Shown here: positions 34,511-45,446 of the stretch, piece after piece
Position numbering within the stretch: position 1 is the first letter of the stretch
Layout of the letters: every line of letters begins with the position of its first letter
DNA from: Massospora cicadina
Taxonomy: Eukaryota > Entomophthoromycota > Entomophthoromycetes > Entomophthorales > Entomophthoraceae
DNA length: 64,000 nucleotides
Reading direction: 5' to 3'
Assembly: GCA_022478985.1 (NCBI GenBank)
Contig: JAKSZP010009241.1
Span: 124,001 to 188,000, forward strand
Translations under genes and position numbers: made by a program
Notes under the pieces: model-generated
What the model saw: the letters and a program-made list of their open reading frames with translations, nothing else
The model's database searches: none
Told to the model about the DNA's origin: nothing

Positions 34511-34603
34511 GGGCGCAGACTAATCTCCTCTGAGAGATTATCAAACTAGATTCAGTCTTGAATTGAATAGGTTGCAATAGTATTGCAACGATAAAGAAAA
34601 GTT

Positions 34604-34619
34604 AATTTTGAGTAATCTA
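34604..34619. repeat. Right target-site duplication of LINE L2
   Basis: Exact 16-base copy of 29326-29341, next to the 5' end of the LINE. Confidence 0.9.
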
Positions 34620-34730
34620 TATCAACTTGATTTGACCTATTTTTTTTCTGATAACCAAAATCAGGGCGGCCCTGGACTCTAGTGGGTCATTAAACTCCCC
34701 TGTTGCATAAGTTGATTGCTTTTTTGGCTA
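34620..34730 (-). pseudogene. Element F reverse transcriptase, N-terminal fingers
   Basis: The minus strand reads ALILVIRKKIGQIKL near 34628-34672, matching S-P-W-A-S-P-I-V-L-V-K-K-K-D-G-S, and then DIDYSKFN across the target site, matching V-D-Y-R-K-L-N. This shows that L2 entered just after this motif. Confidence 0.75.
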
Positions 34731-34959
34731 ACAACTTTATCTGCTGCTTTGGAATGCAAATATGATGGAAGCAGCTTGGTGGATGATTTACCAGTATTGA
34801 TCTGGTGCAACACATTGTGAGCTCATCCCAAATTTGTTTATCTTTTTAAAAAATAATACTACTTGTAAAATAAGGCCATTGGTTTTTCCTAATCATCCTT
34901 TATCAGCCCTGAAAGGCGTTCTCAAGGTAACAGTGAACATAATACTTATTGCTCCCTGT

Positions 34960-35330
34960 CCTTAAGCCCAAATTCCTTTATATATACAAACTCGTGGATA
35001 TTTAGAACCTCTTCAACAGGTATTATAAACAAAAGTGACTATCTGATGTCACTTGACTTTCAGATAATAAGTATACCAGGTTGGTTAAAAGCACCTGAAT
35101 TTCACCATGGTCAGGTAGAATAAATTTGAGTTCAGTAACATTCTTAACTTAAAATATTTTTATACAGGACGACCATCAAACATATAATCCCTGGGGAATG
35201 GTTAAGGCAATTTCTGTTACCATCATACTTGATGATCTGCTATAATGATTAGGGTACAATTAGTGTTTATGGGAACCCCCTTTAATTCTATAATCTGTAT
35301 CTGTAACTTCCAGATATGGCCACATAGCTG
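34960..35330 (-). pseudogene. Element F dUTPase-like module
   Basis: Read leftwards from about 35300: ADHQV, TEIALTIPQGLYV, VKNVTELKFILPDHGEIQVL followed by LTNLVYL, and then SLLFIIPVEEVLNIHEFVY. These parallel the element B blocks TGLTLEIPEQLYGEV, IMPGHGEI with VLLVNL, and TFIHMIPTAEL. The order T-G/E-I-x-L-x-I-P-x-x-L-Y, P-x-H-G-E-I-x-V-L-L-x-N-L, then a hydrophobic strand ending in I-P/T-P, is that of dUTPase motifs 2-4. Stops and frame changes are present. It lies between the protease remnant and the RT, as in A, B and D. Confidence 0.6.
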
Positions 35331-35649
35331 CAGGTAATCAATTGGCACCATATCATTCTTGTACACGATGTCCACAAACTCCTTATTTGGGGCTACCAAG
35401 GCCGCATCCTTCTGGTTATAAATTAATGTAAGAGTCTGTCCATATTAGTTCCAACGTAATCTCCTAAATATTGGCTTTTTTATATTTTTGAAAAAATAGG
35501 TCCCAAATAAAAGATGTAATTATAATATGAAACTTGAAAGACCAGAAATCACCAAAGAGCTAAAAAGCATTAGTAGTACGCTATTCATTCCATCAGAAGA
35601 CGTGGTCTAAGGCCAGCAGTATCATAGATTTCAAGATAATCAATGCTCA

Positions 35650-35760
35650 GAGCAAGCCCCAGTTTTTCACCAGTTGAGTGGAAACAATATTAGTTGGTGC
35701 TTCACAGTTGACGATATCTCAGAATTTGAGCTGATTTACAGCTATGACAATTTAAGTACA
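35650..35760 (-). pseudogene. Element F protease remnant
   Basis: The minus frame DIVNCEAPTNIVSTQLVKNW aligns with the active-site strand of the element D protease (VVIDTGTPVNIVSTKLVTK). The D-T-G triad is N-C-E (35701-35709), so it is inactive. Confidence 0.65.
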
Positions 35761-36089
35761 CTCAAACAATAGGTATTAGTAATATTTATTTTAAGGACGT
35801 ACAATTTTCCGCTTGGCCAAAAAATCAGAACATCTTCACATAACTATGGATTGGACTCTTTCAAGACTTAATAATCAAAAACTTGGATACTGTCAACTGG
35901 GAATCTCATTAGAAGGAGTTGGAAACTCAAGTGGATTTAACTGTTAAACTTATGGTTTTGATACTACTTATCCTATCAACTCAACAGCACATTTTCCTTG
36001 ATAGCAGGTGTCATCGTTACACTGAATTTGTTGAGACTGATCCTGAAATGGCGGCAGGCTTAATCGTTCATTTGTCTCACAGGAGGTGG

Positions 36090-37690
36090 TTTTAACGATT
36101 TGCTCTTACCTGGGATTTTATTAGAGGAGGCGTAAATATAAATTCCCAAAGCCTACTCCTCCCTATCTTTTCCCACTTCATCATCATCCACAGGGTTCTC
36201 AAAATGAACCTGAAGTTTAGAACACATCTAATGAAAATATTTGGCGTAATGGCCCAATATTTTTCAGTAATCAAAATTAATTTGACTAACATCCAGTTTG
36301 TCCAATCAAGGGTCATAAGGAGGAGTTATATCATCTAGGGAAATGTGCTGAGTCCGCAGTTTGTGAGGCTCTTATCAACTCTTGTTGGGTGCCATAAAGG
36401 TGATGGCACACCACCAGAGATAATTTACCGTATGGCTAATATTGTTCTCCTCATATAAAACGGAGATTATTACCCAATACAAACTTTGGTAAGAATCACA
36501 GTCATGGCTTAGAGCACTTTGCGCATTATAATCAGTGATAACACAAGTGCCAGATAGTTTCTGTACTTTCAAATAAAAACGCTCAACAAATCTTCTCACA
36601 GTTTCATCTTTTCAAAGATTGGTAAAAATTAGTTTTAAGGGTGTACATCTGTTCCACCCATGGAAATTGTTAATGAAAAGGCCCTTGACGTTGTGGTAGA
36701 TAACACAGACCTTATATAAATTAGACAGAACTAGCTCCTGGCTTTCTGTGTCCAGCAATTTTATTAATGTCACCAACTAAGCATTCTTGGTCGCCCTATC
36801 CATACTAATAATATAGAGATTAATAAAATTATGCACGTTTACCTGTTATGATACTTTGGTAAGTTTATAGGTTTGACATGAGCTTGACGTTCATGCTTGT
36901 AAAACCAAAGGCCCTTAGTTGCTCCTTGATACTTCCTATGTGGTGGAGATGAGACATAGGCGTAAACTGGCCTTGAAACGCCAGAGTGCCCCAAGTAAGT
37001 TCAGCAGAACTTAGAGTAGGATCATTGGGATTGCATACAGTTTGGACAAGAGGCTCAAGATTAATAAGGTCAAATTGCTCAGGGGGAAGAGTCACCGGCA
37101 TATCTGGATAGGTTGACGCCCCAGCGACCAGAGCTGAGGTAAAAACCATAGGTACCTCCTGCATACCCCCACCTCATCGCTTTCAATATTTCCTTCCATT
37201 GGAAGAGGTTCATAATTACACCAATAATAACAGCGATTTGACCGCCAAATTGACAATCAAAATAATCCCACATAATATCAACATGGCTGTCCTCCGCCTC
37301 CAAAAGGACTTCCATATTATCTACTTTTTAGTAGCTTCCAAAAATCCCGCTTTCATGTTAATTTTGTTCACCAGGGACCTTACTTTTTGGCCCTGGGTCT
37401 TTACTTTGGGTTTCAATGCCTCCATCATTAGTTACAAATCTGTATTGGATTGAACAGCTCTAGTCATATTTTCATCCAACACATCAAGGTGGCTTTGATG
37501 TGTTTTAGTTTTTTAGATAATTCTATCAATTGATGGTCATGGACAAGTATAATCTCAGAGAGTTGGCCAATGTGTGCATTCAAAGTCACACATACTTGGC
37601 AAATGCATTGCACTATTTTGATGTCCGCAAAAGCAACCCCTTCATCTTCAGCAATCTGCACTACTTCCACCTGAGGGAAGCATTCCATGG
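36090..37690 (-). pseudogene. Element F Gag-like region
   Basis: Open minus frames at 37688-37464 (a hydrophobic and charged segment with IGQLSEIILVHDHQLIELSK, probably coiled-coil), 37164-36865 (MQEVPMVFTSALVAGASTYP, with a P-rich start), 36599-36375 (MRRFVERFYLKVQKLSG) and 36316-36092 run in the order expected for Gag. RFYLKVQKLSG resembles the capsid helix carrying F-Y-x-x-x-x-x-L-x-G in other gypsy Gags. No zinc knuckle could be read. It lies between the 5' LTR and the protease. Confidence 0.5.
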
Positions 37691-37736
37691 AATTGACAGG
37701 ATATTAATAAAAATAAAATGAACTACAGAGAACAAA

Positions 37737-38600
37737 TGTTGAGCCCCCTATATTTAACCATAATTTTGAAGTCTGTGCTTAAGCGTAAGATTCTAAAGGT
37801 ATGGATTATTATGCTCAAAAGTAATAAGTTACTGTTTGAGTATACTAGGCTTAGTATACTTTCAAAGAAGACACTTTTTGGCGAGAGGTTTTTTATTGCA
37901 AAATATATAAGAGAATAATATAGTGTTTATTACTGGCTAGGCTCAACAGCTCCCTATCCTTTCAGCTCTTTATGCTAGGTTCTTCCCCAACAACGCAGAA
38001 AAATGTCCTCTCACAATTAAAAACCAACTTATACCCATGCTGATCATGTTCCTATTGGTAAATTTTATGTATAGTAAGAAGCACAAAAAAGTTCCAGAAT
38101 AACGAAATAATAATGTAAATTAGGTTAATAGAGCAAATCACTAGAGCTCAGATTATTTCCATTAGTTTCAATTAATCTATTCCATTTGTGGTTCAGCATA
38201 TGGCCCCAATTAAAAGATACATTCTTGTACCAAATACTTTACGCCGGCATGGGGGAAAGAATAGAGGTTAAAAATATGGGTAAAGAGGATGGAGATAAAC
38301 GTCTAGGCCAGGAGACCAAGCTTTTTTTTGAAGTAGTAGAATTAGCACTGATGGGGTTAAGGATTTGATAAACCGTATAATTAAATCTATGGCTTTAAGA
38401 CAAAATCATTTTTTTAGTACTAGATTTTAAGACAAAATCATCAAAAGAAATCTAACCCAACTTTGGACACTTCCTATCAATTGAGGGCTATTCGCTCAAG
38501 ACTCCTTAAGACATAAAATCTTATGTCTAATTATTAGGTAAAGAATATAATTATTAAAATTTATTACCTCAAATAAGGGTTGGTCAAACCACTTGCAACA
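37737..38600 (-). repeat. Element F 5' LTR (right copy)
   Basis: It starts TGTTGAGCCCCCTATATTT and ends TTGCAACA on the plus strand, matching 26150-26981. On the minus strand it is followed by TTTGTTCTCTGTAGTT, which may be a decayed form of the TGGTGCTCACTACAGG primer-binding site of B and D. Edges are estimated by alignment. Confidence 0.7.
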
Positions 38601-38879
38601 AAGTTTAAATGTATTCACCTCATCTTTCTCTACAAAGCATGTCCAGTTTCAAAAACCACTATTATGAATGTGTTTTTTGTTACAGTTTTTATTACTTTCA
38701 TCTCCATCTCAGCAATTATGTGTTATATAGTATACTAAATATATCTGTTGAATCATAATACTATGGAAAACATGTGGTTTAAAATTTGTTTATGCAACTT
38801 TTCTTTCCACTTGAACTCACTTTTGAGCGATTTATTTTAAAAAATTTGTTTATAACTTCCATTTGGTCACGCAAATTTC
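38601..38879. other. AT-rich spacer, nothing recognised
   Basis: Short AT-rich stretch between the 5' LTR of element F and the C-rich LINE-type ORF1. No motif or open frame of note. Confidence 0.5.
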
Positions 38880-40700
38880 CTATTTGATGTCCTCAGATCT
38901 GCCGCCTGCCACCCCAGTGTAGGGCAGCGGTGCTCCACCGCCTAGATTTTCTGCCCAGTGGGAAAATGCGTTTGGATGGGCTTGAACAGCCCGCCCACCT
39001 CATCCAGCCAGTTTATCCCCCACGTTACTTAGCGCTCCACCTGGAATGCATCCACCCTTCTCGCCCCCATCCACTCGCCCTCCCTCATTCTGCTATTCAA
39101 TTTTGCCTTCATGTTGACTATGGGTATTTATTCCCATATGCAACAAGGCAATTATCAACCTAGCCACCGTGGCCTTTGCACTGGCTGGCTTTATCAACTT
39201 CTTCCCATTTAAGGACTACTTTGATATCAGGTTCCAAACAGAGGAGGATGCTGCAGCGGCGGCGATAACTCCTTTAATTTACAAAAAACCCCTATTCCCA
39301 CTACCCGTACTCTCCTCCCTTCAGACACCACCCTGGTGGTGTCATTTGCGAATCTCCCATCCCACCTCCTGCCCCAAGTTTTATATGACCAGTTGGTCAT
39401 GAGGCTTATGGCTTATGGCACTCAGCCCAACCTTATCTTTGCAGTACCCTCTGGTGTGGAGCGCCTCCCTGCCCCTTGTGCAACTGCCACCATCATCCCA
39501 CACCACCCTGCCATAGCCCACCAAATCCTCCCGCGCTAGTGTCACAGCAGCACCAGATCATTTCTTTTGGGCTCAGGTCAATTATATTCAGCAGATTTGT
39601 CCCCTCTGCTTTGGGCTTGACCATGCAAAAAAGCTTGCCCACATGCCGCTTCCACTGATGCAGCTTCAGAGCCCCCTCCGCAGGTTCTGTATAGGGCTTT
39701 TTGCTGCCCCCTCCCACCCTCCACTCTCATTCAATGGACCAGAATGGGAAATTAGCCCCCAAATCCTCCAGCCACATTTTCCCAACTAAACTCACCCCAG
39801 CCAATAAGAGCCAAGCTTAGACCACCCTTCACACCCAAGCACCTGCCCATTCGCCACTCCCACCCACCCAACTTCTAACGCCACTATTCTCGTGAACCAA
39901 AATCCATGGGACCTATTGGTGGAGGTTGATAAATCAGGTAACGTTCTCATTAGTGAGCATTCCGGTCAACCTCTGGCCAATACAATTATGGTCAGGCCGA
40001 ATTTTTCCTTCCTGACTTTGATGAAACCCCAACCTCCAGACATTTCACTCCTCTGCCCAATGCAGCCCCCTACCAATATGACCACCAGCTCGCCTTAGCT
40101 GTGGTGGCCTCTCCCCAGTGCCCAACCCTACGCAAAGCAGTGGCCCAATCAGTGGCTCAGTTCCAGCTTAGCCTGCCCACCCTCTTCTTCCCCCTGACTT
40201 CCCTGAATCTACATGCAGCGACATCTCAGAGCTATTTGATGATGCTGAAGCTGCTGTCATGAATGTTGCAACGCTCACCAAATTCAACCCTTCAGCTAAA
40301 ATCACCTGCCACAGTATCTCCCTTTTTGCCCAACTTCCCAAAGCCCACAAAGAAGCTGAAATTCCTGTCACAGAATTTGTTGAAGCGCTTTACTGCGCTA
40401 ATCTTAATGAGGAGGTGGAAAACTTTTACTACACCAACTTCCACCCACACTACGCGGATGCCCCAATGCCCTGGCTCTTCACTTTGATCCTCTACTTTAA
40501 TCAAAATCCCATGATCGAGGCGCATATGTCTGAGGACCAACCCCGCAACCCCCCCTCACCCTCTGCCATGGTGGGTTAGCGGTTTCCTCTCCCCACCTGG
40601 TTAGTAGTTTTATTTCTTTCCGTTCATTTTTGAGCAGTTTTTTTGTTTTGATTTCAGTATTGTCCGTCCCCTGGTTGGCATACCTTAAATAAAATTAAGA
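38880..40700 (+). pseudogene. L5: LINE-type ORF1 standing alone
   Basis: The region is C-rich, unlike its AT-rich flanks. FDIRFQTEEDAAAAA near 39210 and LVVSFANLPSHLLPQVLYDQ near 39330 align with the FESKEAADEAA and FDFLPTTVKRDILEQHL blocks of L2 ORF1. ICPLCFGLDHAKK near 39595-39640 resembles its CCHC knuckle, with the last Cys in a shifted frame. The C-terminal 106-codon frame 40259-40579 (MNVATLTKFNPSAKITCHSI) ends with an acidic segment. AATAAA follows at 40688-40693. No endonuclease or RT follows, because gypsy pol G begins about 200 bases later. It is a truncated LINE or an ORF1-only unit. No function can be given beyond RNA binding by analogy. Confidence 0.5.
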
Positions 40701-40889
40701 TTAAACTTTGTTTATGCCTCTGTTGTCAGCGGTACTACAAGCAGATCATAATATAGCCCATCTGGATAAATGGACCGTTCCTCTCTGTGTCACTATCACA
40801 TTTAATATTTTGGTGATTATCCTATCCCTGCCATTTATGTCACTTGAAGGTGAAAAAACAGGATAATGCTTACTTTCTAATGCTTGTAG

Positions 40890-40990
40890 GAATTCCGCTA
40901 GGACTATAAGGTTTCCATTGATGCCCTCTTGGATACAGGTGAAGCTGGAAATTCTATAAGATTTTATTTGCTCAAGATCTGGGTCTAGTT
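40890..40990 (+). pseudogene. Element G protease active-site strand
   Basis: The frame reads VSIDALLDTGEAGNSIRFYL, with an intact D-T-G triad at 40932-40940. The ALLDTGAxGNFI pattern is that of chromovirus-type proteases. Only this strand is recognisable. Confidence 0.65.
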
Positions 40991-41479
40991 TTATAATATA
41001 GTAATTTTATTAAGAGCTTCTCTAAGCCCTATAATTGTATAAAGATAGCTGACACATCCCATTTTTTGTTCTTAAATTTGATTTTGTGTATAGTTCTCCG
41101 ACGTGCCAAACTTAAAAATCACAGTTATCCTTGGGTAGGTTGGTGGTTTAGTCACAAGTTAGTATCAACATGGAGGTCAAAACTTGTCATTTGAGAACGC
41201 GCACCTATGTGGTGAGTTTCCTCTCATTGATACGTAAGCCCTGCAAGAATTGATCTCCATCATGGTAACAACGTCCCACACTAAGTTCCAACCCAGCACC
41301 CATAATAGTTGCTGCATCATAAAAGATTCACTGATTTTATTAAATTATATTATCTTCTGCACCACTCTGAGTATATTAGCTTTTTACTTAACAGTGGATT
41401 TAATTAATTAAAATGTCAATTATATCCATTAGGCAAAGCAAGATAAATATTTGTAGGTTTTGTTTATAGGATATGCTTC

Positions 41480-42180
41480 AAATGGTCTGAATATTTCAGA
41501 AATCCTTGCCCATTGAATCTCTAAGAGGTTTTGCACCAAAGGCTGAAGAAAACTTATGTCCTTGCGTAGACTATGGTCATCTGTATTATAACGGCACATG
41601 AACTCTACCCTCTGCCTTAGAGAAAAAAATTATCCAAGCAAATGAAAAGTCCCTGGCTATTTCAAAACTTAACCTTGTTATGCATTTAATCAAATTAAGT
41701 AACGGGAAGACAGTAGTGTCTCGTGACAATCTGCACAAAGAGGTTGATTTAAGTTCAGGGTAATGCTATAAAATTAAAAAATGTATGTACCATATTCTAA
41801 CATTTGATTGATGACGTCTTAGGCGATCTAAATTTTACCTGAGAAGTAGCTTATGTTAATTACATCTTTGCACATTCACCTAATCATGAAGGGTATATAA
41901 AGGATCTTGAAGCTGTGTAGTCCGCCTTGCAAAAAGTGACTTGCACATGAACCCTATAAAGTTGGGTTGTTTAAAGTGGAAGTCACTCCCATAGACAACC
42001 TTATTCTAAAATGGCTGGTATGTAATTCCACCCATAAGCTTGAAGCCATCCTTTAATGGCCCACCCCACAACGCAGAAACAACTTTGAAGCTTCTTGGGC
42101 ACTATTATCTTCCCTAAGAAGTTTCCTCCCCATTATCTACGTTGGCGGCACCCCTTTCGTCCATTAGCAGGAAAAGTTAT
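41480..42180 (+). pseudogene. Element G reverse transcriptase
   Basis: CPCVDYGHLYYNGT near 41570 stands for the C-V-D-Y-R-G-L-N-x-I-T block. VLGDLNFT and VAYVNYIFAHSPNHEGYIKD near 41820-41920 match the motif-C region, where YVDD has become YVNY (41852-41863), losing both aspartates. NPIKLGCLKWK-like and EAILQWPTP-like text follows in the thumb and connection. Stops are frequent. Confidence 0.75.
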
Positions 42181-42185
42181 ATTTC

Positions 42186-42720
42186 ATGTGGAAAAAAGTC
42201 TGCCAACAAGCTTTTGACTCCATTAAGAAGGTCTTTGCGTCACCTCCTGTTCTCAAGCGTGTTGGTTTATCCACGCCCTTTATTGTGGCATTAATGCCTC
42301 AAAGGCAATGTTTGCGGCTGTGCTATAACAGAACCATGAAGGAGTGGGGTACCCTATTAATTATTTTACTCAGAAGATCTCCTCCTCATAGCAATCATGG
42401 AAAATCTATGATAAGGAGCTTGCTGTGGTATCATCGTCACTCACACTGGGGTTTATTTCTCCAGGGAGCACAACATGAAGTGGGTGTTAAAACAGATAAC
42501 CAAGCACTTATGTACTTTAAGAAGCCACAGAGGCTGTCCCATATCCAGGCTTGTACCTATTGAGACTTCTATAGCTTCAATAAGTTATTACAAGTTTGTG
42601 AAGGGGTGTTTAATGTTCTATCAAATATTCTGAGTCACGCCTCCTCCTTTTGTCATACTATTGAAAAGTCTCTAGGACAGACCATGGCTATACTACTTCT
42701 CCGATTTTATGCCATTGCTC
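42186..42720 (+). pseudogene. Element G RNase H
   Basis: A 125-codon frame (42186-42563) reads CQQAFDSIKKVFASPPVLK, then a frame-changed middle, then VKTDNQALMYFKKPQRLSHI. These match the connection (F-x-x-L-K-x-x-x-x-x-x-P-V-L) and the T-D-N-x-A-L block with its catalytic Asp. FNVLSNILSHASS near 42610 stands for the N-x-x-A-D-A-L-S-R end. Confidence 0.75.
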
Positions 42721-42929
42721 AACCCCCCACCATTTCTAAGGCGTACTGAGTTTAATGTACCATTGGTTTACCGCGTGTTGGAGATTCAAATATCTTTCTT
42801 GGGGAAGTTGTAATCATTTGACCGACTGTTGCACTCTTCCCATAAGCTACCCACTATACTCTAAAAATGGGATGATTTTGTTAAAACAAAGTGTGGGATT
42901 TTCCGTATTTACAACGAGTAATACACACG

Positions 42930-43870
42930 CACCATGACTATCCAGAAGGGAGCACTTGGAGACAAGAAATGCATTGATCTTGTTGAATAGTCATTCAACT
43001 TGATGGAGAGTTCCTTGGTAATTCCATCTGGATCACAAATTGCGTGACTTGTGCCCAGATTAAATCATACATGTTAGGTAAGAACTATCTGCTACATCTA
43101 CCACAACAAGAAGAAGGTCCGTTGACCTCGGTATCTACTTACTTTGTTGTTAAAACTTGAAGTTCTATTGGGTTTGATGCAATAATAGTTGTTTTATATT
43201 AGTTTACAATGTTTAATGTTCATTCCATGTTTTTCAGCAATCTGTTGAGAAATGATGCTCAGTATCACTAAATTCATGTGTTTGCTATTTTTATTTTAAC
43301 CTTGAAGTGGTGAGTTACTGGGGTCCTCAGTTTACAAACCGTTCCTGGAGTGCTCTGATAGTCATTCCTAAGATCAAGCCATGCCGTGCTACTGCATATC
43401 ATTGAAAGTTTGACATGCAGAAAATAAAGAAATAACCAGGACCCTTTGAAGTTTATTTAAGATATGTCTCCACTGCTAAAAACACTTAAATAGTTGATCT
43501 CACCTTGGCGCAGTTCACTTATACAATGCAACATACTTTTCACTGTTTTCTACACTATGGAGCGACTTTTTGGTGAAAACTTTCTGTCAAATTGGCCAGC
43601 ATTTTATATTGTAAAAGCCTGCTGCTGAAGAACGCCTGAATTAGATCTGGGACACCCAAAACCTAGTTTGTGAGAAAGCGAGTAGGGTCTTTTCTGACTA
43701 CAAAAAATACATACATCAAGCATCTTCTTTACCCTGAGTTTAAGGAGGGCTCTTTATTTATGTTGAATACACTGCGTCTGTAGATCAAAGACCCTTTAAG
43801 AGAATTCTAAGTAAGGTTTTGGGAAGCCTTTATTTCAGCTTTAAATCTTACTTTACAAAAATTACAATCA
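42930..43870 (+). pseudogene. Element G integrase
   Basis: CVTCAQIKSYMLGKNYLL near 43030 is the C-X2-C end of the zinc finger. IGFDAIIVVLY near 43170 is the first-Asp strand. VSYWGPQFTNRSWSALIV near 43310 is the second-Asp block with SDRG changed to SYWG. LTLAQFTYTMQHTFHCF near 43500 is the A-E-F-A-Y-N-N block, and PEFKEGSLFMLNTLRL near 43735 is the tail (V-G-D-x-V-W-L). Frames vary and stops are common. Confidence 0.75.
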
Positions 43871-44118
43871 CCTGGAAATTTAGCCTTATCAGATTAAAAC
43901 GAACATTGGTGGTAAAGTCCACTGAGATCTCTTCTGATACATCAGAATTCACCAAAACAACCGCAAAATCGCAGAACCCTCGGTTGCTAACTTGTGTGTC
44001 AACCTGTACACTCGCCTCTAAACTGCAGCTGCAAAAGAAGATGCAAACCCAGATTTACCAACATAAGGCTAAATCTCAAATGATCTTTACTTTATGCTGC
44101 CTACCTCAGTCAACTTTA

Positions 44119-44796
44119 TGTTGACTAAGGGTAAACAAATCGGTGCGCCCCACCCTGGAGGCGCACTTAACAAATTAACCAAGGTTGAAGGAGATATTAC
44201 CACTCCCAATACCGCGCAGGGTGATCAAGTGGCTTTGCCAACCACAACCCCTTTTAAAATTAACCAAGGCGGCTAAACTGAATCAACAGTAATTGTTGGA
44301 TCTGTTAACCATCATTTACACAATTTTGAAAGCAACCAATAAGCCCAAAATGAATTGATGGTAGGTGTCAAATCAGGTGGCCGTCATTTTTGCTCTTTGG
44401 AAGGCAACCAACACACCCAAACTGAATCAGCATTGAGTGTTGGATCAGTTAATTATTATTCATCAAAATCAAAACCATTTTAAATAAGGTTTAGCCAAAT
44501 AGCCAATCAAATCATGAAAAATCCCAGACGGCTTCTACTGATGGTCAGATAAAGGCTGGAGAAATAGATTGGTGTGAAGATAAACCTTAATCCACCATTT
44601 AATTGGCAGTAAGTAATCCAAAAATGTAAGTCAAACAAACTTGGAAAAGGTTGAGTACCAACTTGGAAGGCCCAACAGGTGCCAGTGCGTAAACCCAAAG
44701 TGATGCCAGCGCCACTATCTGGGGTTCCCGCCCCATGAGGAATCAGGAAAAATAATTTAAATGTAAGTTAAATATAAATAAAAATAAGCGAGTTAA
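44119..44796 (+). pseudogene. Possible L4 ORF1 N-terminus with 24-residue tandem repeats
   Basis: MLTKGKQIGAPHPGG resembles the basic starts of L1 and L2 ORF1. After one stop the same frame carries a tandem repeat (44275-44478): TESTVIVGSVNHHLHNFESN, NELMVGVKSGGRHFCSLEGN and TESALSVGSVNYY each begin a unit exactly 72 bases apart. The frame continues with stops up to the left duplication of element D. No domain is recognised. It could instead be the tail of element G. Confidence 0.35.
44275..44478 (+). repeat. 72-bp in-frame tandem repeat, nearly three units
   Basis: AAACTGAA starts at 44275, AAAATGAA at 44347 and AAACTGAA at 44419, giving two 72-base periods. Units 1 and 3 share GTTGGATCNGTTAAYNATYATT-like text, and units 1 and 2 end with GCAACCAAYA(A/C)RCCCAAA-like text. 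The period is a multiple of three, so units encode 24 residues. Confidence 0.6.
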
Positions 44797-44801
44797 AGAT
44801 G
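44797..44801. repeat. Left target-site duplication of element D (AGATG)
   Basis: AGATG at 44797-44801 corresponds to GGATG at 50929-50933, one transition apart, directly outside the LTRs. Confidence 0.65.
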
Positions 44802-45387
44802 TGTTGAAATTCTGATATGACTGGACAATAAGCCTCAAATTGTTACGGCGGAATGGGTAGAATCCGCTGAGTCTGAGTATGAGTTACAATTATTTGAGCA
44901 CCATAGGATGAGGCGATATTGGGTTGAAAAGTAATATTGGATCATCTCCAAATCAGGTGATAAGGTATTGTTGAGGAAAGATAAGTAATGAGATGTCAAC
45001 GTATGACAGATAGTGAGTGGATCGCTTTAAATTAAGGCAATAGTGAATTTAATATATATTAACCTCTGCTAGAACCAATGAGATGCGGCTGAACAGATTA
45101 CTAAAAAAATGGTCAGTATCATCCAAAGTTTCTGAGCTATCAGCTAGTAAAGTAGATTGGAAGAGGAGGATTGTTGATAGTTTTGAGTAAGCAGAACAGT
45201 GAGGATTCACTGTATTTATTAAATTAAATAAAAGAGTGTCTTTGATGCAGTTGCTCTATTTTTATTAAACTTTTATTACCTTGTTTCAAGGATGAAATAG
45301 TCATAATGTCAGTCCTATTGCTCAGTGGGCTGAACCCTGAGCAAAACCCCTTCAACGTATCTTCAAGATACCGCCAAATTTATAACA
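44802..45387 (+). repeat. Element D 5' LTR
   Basis: Begins TGTTGAAATTCTGATATGAC and ends TTTATAACA. It matches 50343-50928 along its length; a TATTTATTAAATTAAATAAA stretch near 45210 may act as the promoter or poly(A) signal region. A frame from 45306 crosses the LTR end and is not the Gag start. Confidence 0.9.
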
Positions 45388-45388
45388 G

Positions 45389-45404
45389 TGGTGCTCACTA
45401 CAGG
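45389..45404 (+). promoter_or_regulatory. Element D primer-binding site
   Basis: TGGTGCTCACTACAGG one base after the 5' LTR; identical to the site of element B at 8205-8220. Confidence 0.75.
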
Positions 45405-45446
45405 GGGCCCATTAATCAATCAAAAACGATAAAAATTCCTCAGTTA

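Larger units (their letters stand above)
29342..34603 (-). mobile_element. LINE L2: near full-length L1-like retrotransposon
   Basis: The minus strand carries ORF1 (34510-33101) and ORF2 (33094-29342), flanked by a 16-bp duplication. The 5' end (34603) and 3' end (29342) match those of L3 in sequence, so 5,262 bases is likely the complete unit. There is no poly(A) tail; the 3' end on the coding strand is CCCCGCAATAAATTTAAAT. It is inserted in the RT of element F. Confidence 0.9.
26150..38600 (-). mobile_element. Element F: Ty3/gypsy retrotransposon, both LTRs, split by LINE L2
   Basis: Two related terminal repeats (26150-26981 and 37737-38600) flank a minus-strand pol read from right to left: Gag (37690-36090), protease remnant (35760-35650), dUTPase-like module (35330-34960), RT (34730-34620, then 29326-28690 beyond LINE L2), RNase H and integrase. 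Without L2 the element is about 7.2 kb. Decay is heavy, with stops in every domain. The LTR edges are approximate because no clean duplication was found outside them. Confidence 0.8.
40890..44093 (+). mobile_element. Element G: degenerate Ty3/gypsy pol
   Basis: Protease active site, RT, RNase H and integrase occur in order on the plus strand, all in several frames. No Gag was found upstream (L5 lies there) and no LTR was recognised on either side. The integrase tail (PEFKEGSLFMLNT) resembles chromoviral types, but I did not find a chromodomain. Unlike A, B, D and F I could not see a dUTPase-like module between protease and RT (40980-41480), though decay might hide it. Confidence 0.75.

Noticed and set aside
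40980..41480. dUTPase-like module in element G
   Set aside because: I looked between the protease and RT and could not read the IPxGxYG or HGEIxV blocks in any frame; heavy decay may hide it, but there is no support.
45306..45446. ATG at 45306 as Gag start of element D
   Set aside because: It lies inside the 5' LTR and the frame crosses the primer-binding site; the ATG at 45447 is the first one after the site.
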